Shown in pieces: positions 1-9,820 of a stretch of DNA of 64,000 nucleotides. Positions within the stretch are counted from its first letter, which is position 1; the number at the start of each line of letters is the position of its first letter. Location of the stretch: the NCBI RefSeq assembly GCF_026262505.1, contig NC_067205.1, positions 20,085,645-20,149,644 of the forward strand, read 5' to 3'. This DNA is from Trichomonas vaginalis G3. Taxonomy: Eukaryota > Parabasalia > Trichomonadida > Trichomonadidae. Under the pieces are notes generated by a model, which saw nothing but the letters and a program-made list of their open reading frames with translations, did not search any database and had not been told where the DNA came from. A program made the position numbers and the translations under genes.

Positions 1-255
1 CGCCGAGAAATTTTGGTGAAATGTGGTCGCATTTCACCAAAATTTTTTCGGCGCCATAGGATGAATTGGAGGGTGAGAGATATTATTTCATACAATACTA
101 CTCTCACCCTCAATTTTAATTACTTAAACTCATTCTATTTTTTTGACATGTAAATGTCACTTTTACTGAGATCTGACACAATGTCAGATCTCTTTTTTTC
201 GTATATAAGAATTCTGCATTTTGGGAATTTTCCAAATTTTCATTTGGAAAATTTG
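1..255. repeat. cluster of distinct hairpins at window edge
   Basis: Four hairpins follow one another. 1-53 has arms of about 23 bases around a short loop. 64-117 has arms built on a GGAGGGTGAGAG-like sequence. 144-157 is a short ATGTC hairpin. 168-192 pairs GAGATCTGACA with its complement. A weaker one lies at 224-255. The second resembles the hairpin at 10351-10417, and the short one resembles sequence near 10180 and 11041, so this cluster is probably a relative of the array at 10136-11420. It may continue left of the window. No coding capacity is seen. Confidence 0.7.
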
Positions 256-986
256 AATTTTGAGATATTGTTTAAGCACTCAGATCTCATTTTTAAAATA
301 TCTGCACCAAATTCTTACATCTGATAATTTTCATGTGTAACCAATGTTTCCCAATCCATTTGCCATACCCTACTAATCGCAAATTCATTCCCTTTAATTT
401 TGTATTAAATTTAAATTCCAATCTTAATTTCTACATTATTTATGCTAACCCTTTAAATTTTGTTCTTATTTATTCACCCTCAGATACAAATTTATTTAGA
501 ATGTATTCCTCTGAGGTCTATATTTGTATTCGAAAATAAAATCTTTAAAACTCTCTAAGTTATCATTTTCTCTTCAGATATCTAATATTTTTCTAATGAC
601 ATAACTACTTTGGACGCATATCCAAATTCCAAAAAAAATATGGAAAAAATAAAAATGAAATTGAAAAATACAATTTTTGATATGTAAAAAGAGATCTTGA
701 AAAAAATTGGGAAAAAGAGTATCTAATAAAATTGTTTGAGATCTATGTAGACATAGTTTTTACATTAAAAAATCAATAATATTGAAATTGATCTGAATAT
801 ATCTTTTTTTTTAAGTTTGAATGCATTAATCTCAAAGCATTTGATAAAATACTGGTTTTATTTTAAAATTCTAAATAATTTGTAATTAGATCTTTATGAT
901 GTAATTTAATTTTAAACAAGTACAGATAAAGAGAATCATAATAAAGGTGATCTATATTGCTTAAGTAAAATTGAGTATAATAGATC
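256..986. other. AT-rich spacer, no gene seen
   Basis: Very AT-rich DNA with no convincing reading frame. The short open stretch at 333-539 has the low-complexity composition expected by chance. No RNA gene, repeat array or regulatory site was recognised. Confidence 0.6.
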
Positions 987-1212
987 GATCTTAGCAACAA
1001 GATCTGAGGAAGTAGATTTGAGAGTCGAGAGTTTAGATCTTAGCAACAATATCTGAGGAAGTAGATCTTAGCAACAAGATCTGAGGAAGTAGATTTGAGA
1101 GTCGAGAGTTTGGATCTTAGCAACAAGATCTGAGGAAGTAGATCTTAGCAACAAGATCTGAGGAAGTAGATTTGAGAGTCGAGAGTTTGGATCTTAGCAA
1201 CTAGATCTGAGA
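987..1212. repeat. compound minisatellite, 77-bp higher-order unit
   Basis: Two sub-units alternate. Sub-unit A is 28 bases, beginning GATCTTAGCAACAAGATCTG. Sub-unit B is 21 bases, beginning GATTTGAGAGTCGAGAG. The order is A B A, A B A, A B A-partial, with sub-units starting at 987, 1015, 1036, 1064, 1092, 1113, 1141, 1169 and 1190. The higher-order unit is therefore 77 bases, present about three times and nearly identical between copies. Sub-unit A contains an imperfect palindrome (GATCTTnnnAACAAGATC). It is not in an open frame. Confidence 0.9.
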
Positions 1213-4200
1213 GTTTTATCATTTCCGGCATATTGGGCCAATGTATGGTGTTTTTTATTATATCCGTTTCTCTCACAATTTTCAATAAATATTATTGTTC
1301 AAACGGAAATATAAATAAACAATTCAAAAATAAAAATGTAAATGTAAATTGAAAATGTATTATAAACATTCTAAAAAGCGTATATTTTAAACTTAAAGGA
1401 AAAATGAAATTCGTAAAAATGAGCATGATGTTTGATAAGGGAGTTTTAATTTTTTTTTCAAAAAAATTAAGGAACTTAAATTGAGATTATCAGGCTATGT
1501 AGTGGGTATTTTTACGATCTGACTGCAGAAATCGAATCAGCGAGACCCGAAGATTCATATTCCGCCGGAAAAATAGGGTTTCGAGGCGTAGATAGGGATA
1601 AAAAGATGCTTTAAGAAGATCTCAGTAGAAATATGGTTTATAAGAGGATATAGGTCAGGATATAAGATTATGAAAATTGAAGAAGTGAATTATCAAGATG
1701 TATTTATGAGTAAACTATATTGTTTTAAGCTATCTAAATCTGTTTTGATATAAATTAAAGCGTATACTTATGCAAAATGCGAAATTTAAATTAATACTTT
1801 TTTTTGCTATTTGGACACAAAGCTAACAATCCATCCAATAAATGACGTATACCTAGCGAGATGAAGCATTTTAACATGAAAGACAAGAAAATCTGATTAC
1901 TTGTGTTGAAAGTTTCTGTATTTCGTCTTCTTCCAAACACAGCGTTCAGATGCAGAAGAAAATGCAGCCGTAATGACGCAAAAAGACACTAAAATAAATT
2001 GGAGAATTTCTGTAAAGTTTTTACTGAGCTTTGTTATTGAACCCGAATTTGTTGCTGAGTGACAGGATATTAAATCTACGACATTCATGAGTAATTGTTA
2101 TCAATTTGTCAATAAATTATGTTGAAGATGGTTTAAATGTCTTCGAAGGCATGAAATTAGATCCTAAATCTGTTTGAGTTAATAAAAGAGAACAAATGTT
2201 GAAAGAGTTGTCATATTGCCTACAAAATTTTCAAACATTTGCATTGAGACAATGTGAAAAAATGATGTCCAAAATACCTTTACTAAAATATTTTTAATTT
2301 GAATCATAACAAGGAAAAACAATAATGGCAGAATAAGAAAAAAAAACAAAGATGTTATGATTTGAACAGTTGCCTTTTAGATTCAAAAAGAGCATAGTGT
2401 TCACAACCACTACACTACCTTCCTTTTTGATAAAAAGCTGAATAATTAGTATTTAATGAATTCTCCAACTTGGGGATTTGCGGCTTTTCCAAAATCTGTT
2501 ATGATAGTTCTATATAGCAATTGATATATAATATGTTTTTTATAATCAAATAATTTTTTAGTCCAGATAAATTTTTTAAAATTTCAAAGTCTTTCCATTC
2601 TACTAACGCTCTTCACATCCATATTCTTTACCATATATGTAATATAACGCCTTATTTTAATTCCCATGTTTACGATTTATTTGTCGAAAAACTGTCTTGC
2701 CCATTAACATCTCGCGAAAATTTTCGACTTTTTGAATGGCCGTTTTCAAGATCTCAAAAACTGTGGGATATTTTTTACAAAGCTAATCGACATTTATTTA
2801 CCACATATATGTACTATACAATGCACCTGGTTTCATCGAATTTTTACCGTCAGTTTTCTGGTGAGACTACCTTTGAATTTTCCAAACGTATTTTTTTATC
2901 TCATTTTTTTGATTTTGAAAAAAATTTGGAGAGAAGAACTCTTCGTTTTTGAATTTTATCACGATGGTTTTAAAGTATATTAGACACATGTATTGGTATT
3001 ACTATTTTTGTATATTTTGAGAGAAAATCCCTAAAAAGTGAGAAAATCTAAGACGGTTTGAGAAAATATATAAACTATTGAAAATTTGAATTAAACTTCG
3101 AATTTGGAAAAAAGAAATTTGGAAAGAAGAAAATTCAAAAATCGAGATTTAGACTCAGCATCAAATGGAAAACAAAATGTTTCTTCATATGAAGGAAAAA
3201 AATTTTCTTGTGAAGAAATAGAGTTTTTAAAATTTTATTGTATGTAATGAAATAAACAAATATTAAAATTATTTTTTGATAACAAGAAAATTCCCAATAG
3301 AAAATATTTGAGAGAAAGAAAAAAAGAAAATTGAAAAATATTACTCTCCTTTATATTTCATGAGATTTTAAATTTATTCTCATAAAATTGACAATTTTAT
3401 ACGTTTAGATGAAAATAAGTGATTTTGGTTGAAATAGAAATTATTATTTGCTTACAGCTATCAAATAGATTTTTGCTATTTTGATTAAAATTTGTTAATC
3501 AAATTAATAAATTTTTTCTAAATATCTTAAATATCTGGATCACTCACATATACAATGAATTGAACGATAAAAATAATACAAACTCAACTAAGTTTCCTGT
3601 CTTTCAACTAAAAAAAATTATGCAAATTAAATTAAATTGTTTATTCAAATATAAAACAAAGATGAAGTAATTACAGTTATCATAAACTTTATGAATAACT
3701 CTGTAATTGGTTCAGATTTTCGTAAAAATATTTTTATTAATATCGATAAGAATACGTTTACCTACTATCACAACATATCGATAAACAAGAGTAGAGTGAT
3801 TTTTATCATCGAAACTTTTTAAAAGCTGTAAGCTGGAAGGAAAAATCTTGTTTTTTCTGAGTTAGCTGTAGAACTATTGATGCACGAGTTATCATTGTGA
3901 TGTAGAAGGATGTCAATGTACTGACTGAAGGATATGAAGTGAATTGAATTTCATTGCATTTCAATTTGATCAAAATTTGTTGAAATGATATGAATGTGTC
4001 AACATCTGTATCACTCTCTTTCACTCCTTCCCTATTCTTTCGAGAACGAAGCTAGCTCAGCTTTCGCTGAGCGAATTGACACTTTTGATGCCCTAAACGT
4101 ACATGCTCTCAAATTTATCGAAAAAAATTATACCACCCAAACTAGTATATTCTTATTTTAAATATGATATTATCCTTAGAATCCACACTAGAATATATTT

Positions 4201-5274
4201 AAATCAACTTTTAAAAAAAATTCGAATCCTGCGCATCTCACTTTTTAAATTTTCCAAAAGGAAAATTATATTCTCCTAAAATGAAAACAATTTTCCGAAT
4301 TGACATCCTTAAGCTAACTGTAAGTGCAAGAATATATTTATGCCATTTGTATAAAATTCCATCAATTGTTTTTTTTTCGAATTTAATTTCAAAATAAACT
4401 TGTATTTCAAGCAGGTTAGGATATGATAATTGCAATCATATATTATTTATCTTGTGCAGAGTAAAGAATAAAACTTTGAGAAGAGATATAAAAAATGTTA
4501 TCGCTTTTTATGTGTGTTGATCAAAAAGATAATATATTCTGCAAAATAGAAAATGAATTAAATTAAATTTGAATACAATTGAATTAGAAAATGGAATTAT
4601 TGGATAGTTTGATTTCAATGATATTATTGAATTAATTTATTGTGATTTTAAAACGTTTACATTTTTCTAACCGCAATATAAAAAGCTAGTAGGTATGAAG
4701 ATCCAATAAAATTATCAATTTTCCATTTCCCATTCATATTCAAAACTTCATAATTTTGATAAGGTGTGTCAAAATTATATGGTATTCAAAAGTGATTGTA
4801 TTATATATTATACTATAAGAGATATAATTTGAAAGTTAATAGTTAAAAAAAATTCTTATGTCGGTTCAAACCGAAATAATCAATCGATTTATTAATACAT
4901 TAGCGTTATAATTTGACCAGACCAAAATATTTTTAAGAAATTCTTTCTGAACCTTTCAATAATTCTATCCGAATTCGAAGTTGATGTGAATAAAACAAAA
5001 TTATACATATAGAGAAATATCATTTTCAAGGAAATTTTTCCATGGTTGTCACCTTTCAAAATTGACCACCAGCGGTGATCTTGCTTTTCAATAATTTGAA
5101 TCTTAGTTAGAAAATCAAATCTGAATGTTCAATATATTGATATTTCTGAGCGATTCCCCACTAAAACCATTTGAATAGTACGAAAATTTTTTATTGTTTT
5201 TACAAATTTTAATGTAGTAAATCTAACCTAGAATCTTTTTTTCAATTTAAAATTTTCCCAATTCAAAAAATTCT
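1213..5274. other. gene-poor AT-rich spacer upstream of the SAPS gene
   Basis: No convincing gene in about 4 kb. 1490-1620 is somewhat richer in G+C and may be a decayed gene or element, but no family was recognised. A tRNA-like sequence lies on the minus strand at about 2345-2425. The short open stretches at 1897-2088, 2732-2983, 3806-4024 and 4238-4435 look like chance. The bases just before the SAPS start codon are A/T-rich and contain TTCAAAAA, which could act as an initiator, but this is not provable here. Confidence 0.5.
2345..2425 (-). tRNA. tRNA-like sequence, probably a relic
   Basis: On the minus strand an A-box-like TAGTGTAGTGG, forming a GTGT/ACAC D-stem, is followed about 40 bases later by a B-box-like GTTCAAATC. 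The D-arm is well formed. The anticodon and acceptor stems cannot be paired convincingly, so no amino-acid identity is offered. It may be a tRNA relic or a tRNA-derived repeat. Confidence 0.25.
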
Positions 5275-6600
5275 ATGCAAAAATTATTTGAGACCAGATT
5301 TTTTCAACAATCATTGTTCTATTCTATGGATAATAAAGAACTCACTTATCCCGAACTTGTTAATAAAGAAGATTTCATACACAAGCTTAGACTCGGCGAA
5401 GATCAGATATATGGCCTTGATCTCAATGACATCAACTTACTTAGCTTTTTATGCGATAATGCATTTAGCAATGAAGCATCTCCCTTATCCAAGAGATGTA
5501 TAGATGCTTTGAACGTGTTTCAAAGTCCAGTCTCCAAATTTTTATTGAAAGAATCTTCCCTCTTTGAGACGTACTTCTCTTCTTTCTCACAATCAACACC
5601 TTATCGCATGTGGGCTCTTTCAAATGTTCTTGGACACTTTTTGGCTTCATTCGCAGATGATGTTTACCAGCTTTTGAATAACTCAGATATAATCTTACCA
5701 ACATTGTTACATCACCTCCAGAAAGACTTTGTCCAGGATTTCTTTTATCGCCTCCTCGAAGTTAACCCAAATTTGACAACAAAACTTTTCTCATCCATTT
5801 TAAGGGCCACATGCGGTAAAGCAATTACAGATGAACATATGGATCTTATCATTAAGAAATCTTCCATTGATGAAAGGAATTCTTCTCTCATACCGATCTG
5901 TCTCAACTTTTTACATCCAAACTACGTTTCCGCTGATCTCTCAAGTGTATTCGAGGTTTTGATTGATAATTATCCAATCAATGTTCTTAAACTTTCCACG
6001 AAAATCGCAAGAAATGATAAGATCACAAAGTTCTGTATTAATATCTGCTGCGAAGACACTCCCTTTACACAAGAAAAGGTTTTGGCGCTTTTGTATCTCA
6101 CAACTTTTCCAACAATAAATTGTACAAAAATTATTAAGAACTTGAAGAACCATTTCTTCAATGAGAAGACTAATTCCATGCTCCACTGCGCAGTCGTCAA
6201 GTTTATTAAGTCATCACTTGATATCAGCGAGCTGAAGAAGTCAATTATCCAAAATTTCGAAAATGAGATCCAGAAAGTCTGCAACAATGATAATAATGAC
6301 AACATCCTCATCCGTGGTCATTGTTTCTCTATTTCTCAGGAGCTTAATAAATACATTTCTTCTTCTCAGTGGTATTCGTTCGCAATGGATCGCCTCTACT
6401 ACTGGAATGAGAAAACATCAACAACGAAGAGTAAGAAAACCGTCTCAACATTTTCAATTGAAGAGACAGATTCACAGCCACACTTAAACGCTAATGTTAA
6501 CGACTTCCATCCTAAGTTTGATTTCATCTCCGGCATCAATATCAACGATTTCATGAGTCAGGATGATGATCTATTGTTTAATTACAACTCAAAAATTTAA
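5275..6600 (+). CDS. SAPS-domain protein, PP6/Sit4 phosphatase regulatory subunit
   Basis: A 441-residue host protein. SAPS proteins are helical-repeat regulatory subunits that bind the catalytic subunit of PP6/Sit4-type serine/threonine phosphatases and direct it to substrates in the cytosol. The N-terminus follows the family pattern: a Phe-rich start, an acidic 'ELTYPELVNKEDFIHKL' stretch (about residues 22-38), then the block around residues 75-140 (CIDALNVF, RMWALSNVLGHFL) that matches the SAPS order 'cell/state change, then loss of the phosphatase-binding repeats', and the 'NFLHPNYVSADLSSVFEVL' block (about 208-226). The C-terminal 60 residues are polar and acidic. This start is chosen because the preceding Phe-rich residues also match the family; a second Met at residue 18 is possible. 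It stands alone, with long spacers on both sides and no introns. Confidence 0.78.
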   Translation: MQKLFETRFFQQSLFYSMDNKELTYPELVNKEDFIHKLRLGEDQIYGLDLNDINLLSFLCDNAFSNEASPLSKRCIDALNVFQSPVSKFLLKESSLFETYFSSFSQSTPYRMWALSNVLGHFLASFADDVYQLLNNSDIILPTLLHHLQKDFVQDFFYRLLEVNPNLTTKLFSSILRATCGKAITDEHMDLIIKKSSIDERNSSLIPICLNFLHPNYVSADLSSVFEVLIDNYPINVLKLSTKIARNDKITKFCINICCEDTPFTQEKVLALLYLTTFPTINCTKIIKNLKNHFFNEKTNSMLHCAVVKFIKSSLDISELKKSIIQNFENEIQKVCNNDNNDNILIRGHCFSISQELNKYISSSQWYSFAMDRLYYWNEKTSTTKSKKTVSTFSIEETDSQPHLNANVNDFHPKFDFISGININDFMSQDDDLLFNYNSKI

Positions 6601-8659
6601 TTTTCCAAAAAACATGGTTAACTTGCAATTTTCCATGTTTTAACTTGTTTATAATCCAGCCATTTCTATCGAAGTGACTGAATTTGTATGTTCTATTGTT
6701 TTTTTTTTGTTTGTATTTTTAAAAATTTATTTATTTGAATCGAGAGTTTTATTCTAATCATCTGATATAATCATTATTTCCAACAAAATACGTAATATCT
6801 GCAACTTAAATATATTTTAAAAAATCTTTTCAGAAAAATCTTGTCGGATTCAATATTAATGCCTACTCAACTATGATGAAATAAATGGACAATATACCTT
6901 TTCATCAGATCTTATCAGCGCAGTTTTTTAAATGATATATTTCTGAAACAGATCTATATGAAAGGTTAGCTAATGAAAATAAATCAAGATCATTCCTAAT
7001 TGAACCATTTTTATCTTAATTCCGTTCAATGATTAATAGAATATTAACGTGGGTGATTTTCCCCGTGGGTGAACAAAGACTTCATTCAGATGTTGATTGT
7101 CAACAAAAGACTTGAAAGATTGTTTGTTACAATCTTTTAAGTCATTGTTCCTCACCTGAGGTACGATATCTGTACAAGTATCTCAGATAATGGACATTAA
7201 AAATAATCTTAATCCTGTTCCTCAAACATAATATTATGGAAATGGGACAATCTCCATATGCATTTAATGTTACAAACATAAATTCTTGTGATGTTTTTCA
7301 TATTTCATGACTCATATAGGATAACATAGATAAATCACAGCATAATCTTATTATACATCACATGCATAATTAAATAATGTTATTTATATGTTGGTAGTTA
7401 TGTGATTCTTGAGAAATATTAATGACCAACAGCACTCTTTGCAAAAGATATCATCATGATATTCCCAATCATTCTATGTACAAGTCAAATAGTTTAGACA
7501 CATTCTCCAAAATTATATCTTCAATCAGAATCCATATCCTGCACAAGCACATGTGATGCACCTACAGGACGAGTTAGAATTTTTGATGAATTTTATTCAG
7601 TGCAAAACTCATAATTTAAAAATACTCGAGTATTTTTTTTTTGCTTAACGTCATTTTTAATGGCTACCTCCAGAACCAAGTGCTTTATAATTTCACAATC
7701 AGCTATACCCATATGAAAAAGCACTTCATATTGGATGTATTCAAGCACAACCTACTTCTAGCAATCACTTTTTTACAAAAGATATAACGAAATTAACATC
7801 GCATATGTTATCATTTCTTCTTCTTTACAGCATCACTCTAGTATTAGTAGAAACACATCTTTCTTTACTCAAATATATATATGTTAAATTTCGAAAATAA
7901 TAACTTTTTTTTAAACAGGTGAATTTTCAATTCACAGACATAATATATACAGATTCAACTTGTATATTATTGTTAATACAGATTTATACAAAACCTATCA
8001 GCCAAAAAAAAAATTACTCGTATATCTTTTTACTGACTTATGCAGAACCACAAAAAGAGTGTGCGTTTCTGTTTTGTATTGTTAATATACGTATGATTGT
8101 TGTATATTTAATAAACTTGTCGAGATAATTAAAAATTTATTTTTAATATATGAGTATTATATAAGATATGAATCTTTAACACTTAGATAGTGTAGATAAT
8201 TTATACATTTTCGAATAAAATACCTTATTTAAACTATCCAAATAGATTATGATTTAATTCTGCGAAATACTATCATTAAAATATTCCATATGCAAATAAT
8301 TCTTATATTAACTTCATGTGAAGTTTAAATGCATGAAATCATGCATATTTTCCGCTGATCAAAAAATGAATATTGTGAAGAACTAAAATTTCTATATATC
8401 ACTTAAATATTCCATATTTATATATAAAATAAAAGATTTCTATTGATTTAAATTACTGATAATATAACTATATATTGAAAAAATCAAAATTTAATAAGAG
8501 AAATTATTTTTTTCCAAAATTTAAAATGTATTCAAATTATAACATCTTTTATAAACAAATTGGCAGATAATTTTTCTTGAGCGTCCATATAAACATTGTT
8601 CACAAGCATGCATAGAAGCTATTTTCTAAATTCGGGGCCATTTGGCCTGTATGCGGGGT
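6601..8659. other. AT-rich spacer downstream of the SAPS gene
   Basis: No gene recognised. A pair of hairpins is present at 7109-7197 (listed separately). The open stretch at 7919-8128 is low complexity and probably chance. The last 60 bases are locally GC-rich and contain a GGCC-type palindrome just before the suspected outer Maverick edge. Confidence 0.55.
7109..7197. repeat. degenerate hairpin pair related to the 10-11 kb array
   Basis: 7109-7143 pairs GACTTGAAAGATTG with CAATCTTTTAAGTC around a 7-base loop. 7156-7186 pairs CTGAGGTAC with GTATCTCAG, with weaker pairing out to 7145 and 7197. The second hairpin shares the GAGGTA...TATCTC core of the class A hairpins of the array at 10228-11420. 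The pair therefore looks like an isolated, older module of the same kind. Confidence 0.55.
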
Positions 8660-8797
8660 AGTTAGTATAAAATTATCTCAATCATTGTGAATTAAATTAT
8701 AATGTTTAGGTCAGGTGAGTGGGGCTTCCAGGCGCGTTGCGCCCTCTAGCCCCGAAGATGTTTAGTATAAATGAAGTTTTTATTCGGAAAATTGTTA

Positions 8798-8905
8798 GTC
8801 TTCTGGTGTGAATTCGGAGGACTCTTCTTGGATAGAGTCTTGTATTTCCTCCTCCTCTTCTTCCTCCTCCATTGCTTCTGGGTCGAAAACATTATATAAT
8901 CTGTC
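8798..8905 (-). other. acidic C-terminal-like coding remnant
   Basis: On the minus strand one frame runs through a run of eight glutamates and ends at a stop shortly after an SSEFTPED-like sequence. This resembles the acidic tail of a viral or nuclear protein. It is too short to call a gene and probably belongs to the decayed edge of the outer Maverick. It could also be a chance product of a CTC/TCC-rich stretch. Confidence 0.25.
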
Positions 8906-8965
8906 ACTTTTCACAAATTATATATATTTTCATATTTTGTCACTTTTCTGTCACTTTTCGGGTAA
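8900..8965. promoter_or_regulatory. three GTCACTTTTC direct repeats before the methyltransferase
   Basis: The decamer GTCACTTTTC occurs three times in about 60 bases, the last two only 10 bases apart, followed by a TATATATAA stretch leading into the methyltransferase start codon. Direct repeats of this kind next to a start suggest a regulatory or iteron-like site. The function is not known. Confidence 0.4.
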
Positions 8966-8989
8966 AAACATTTTTATTATTATATATAA

Positions 8990-9808
8990 ATGAATTTTAC
9001 AAAACCGCCGTTACCGTTCTTTGGAAATAAGAGTAGATGTAAAGATATTATATTGAGAGAACTTAAGAAACTACCGAATGGTCTAACATTTGTAGATTTG
9101 TTCGGTGGAAGTTTCTATATATCCCATTTATGTCATACCGTATTTCCTGACTCAAAGATTATATGCAATGACTTCGACAACTATATGGACCGTCTCAAAC
9201 ATATTCCAGACACAAACAATATATTGAAAGAGTTAAAAGAAAAGATACCTATAGGTAAGATGGAACGTATACCATTAGATAAGAAAAATATTGTGAGAGA
9301 GGTTTTGAAAAAAGCAGAATATATAGACTGGGATAGTATATCTGCTAGACTATTATATAGTGGTTCTATAAGAGTTCATGACATTGAAACACTTATGTCA
9401 AAAGTTTTATATCTTAACTATACAAATGTTTTCAAAGAGGACATAGAAAAATATATTGAGGGTATAGAATTTGTGAGATGTCATTGGACAGAGTTGTATG
9501 AAAAATATAAAGACAAGGAAAATGTTTTCTTTATAGTGGACCCGCCGTTCTATAACACATGGGATTTTCAATACCAAGTAGACTGGACTTTGAGAGACTC
9601 TTTAGAAACTTTAGACGTTATACATAACCATCCATGCTTTTACTTTACATCCGATAAAAGTGGTTTGGAAACCGTTATGAGATGGTTAGAGGACATACAT
9701 GACTATGAGTTTATATATGACAAGATAGAATATGAGAGAGGTCCTATAAACTGGAGAAAGTGTCACAATAAAGAAATTTTATTAGTAAGTAAATGTGGTT
9801 TGAAATAG
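8990..9808 (+). CDS. D12-class (Dam-like) DNA adenine-N6 methyltransferase
   Basis: 272 residues, a typical length for the D12 family, which transfers a methyl group from S-adenosylmethionine to adenine N6 in DNA. Motif X is PFFGNKSR (about residues 9-16), motif I, the AdoMet site, is FVDLFGGSF (about 34-42), and motif IV, the catalytic site, is VDPPFY (about 183-188), close to the usual DPPY. The order X-I-IV is that of the alpha/D12 class. The start at 8990 follows an AT-only leader directly and leaves motif X at its usual place. The gene sits just inside the suspected left edge of the outer Maverick and directly before the hairpin element. It may be of phage or virus origin. No restriction partner is visible. 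Confidence 0.85.
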   Translation: MNFTKPPLPFFGNKSRCKDIILRELKKLPNGLTFVDLFGGSFYISHLCHTVFPDSKIICNDFDNYMDRLKHIPDTNNILKELKEKIPIGKMERIPLDKKNIVREVLKKAEYIDWDSISARLLYSGSIRVHDIETLMSKVLYLNYTNVFKEDIEKYIEGIEFVRCHWTELYEKYKDKENVFFIVDPPFYNTWDFQYQVDWTLRDSLETLDVIHNHPCFYFTSDKSGLETVMRWLEDIHDYEFIYDKIEYERGPINWRKCHNKEILLVSKCGLK

Positions 9809-9820
9809 GACTACTTGTTT

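Noticed and set aside
333-539. Small open frame, 68 codons
   Set aside because: Low-complexity AT-rich composition, no homology pattern, inside a repeat-rich spacer.
1490-1620. GC-richer patch as an RNA gene
   Set aside because: No tRNA, snRNA or rRNA motif could be aligned by eye.
1897-2088. Small minus-strand frame, 63 codons
   Set aside because: Mixed composition but no recognisable motif and no support from neighbours; could be a relic but not supportable.
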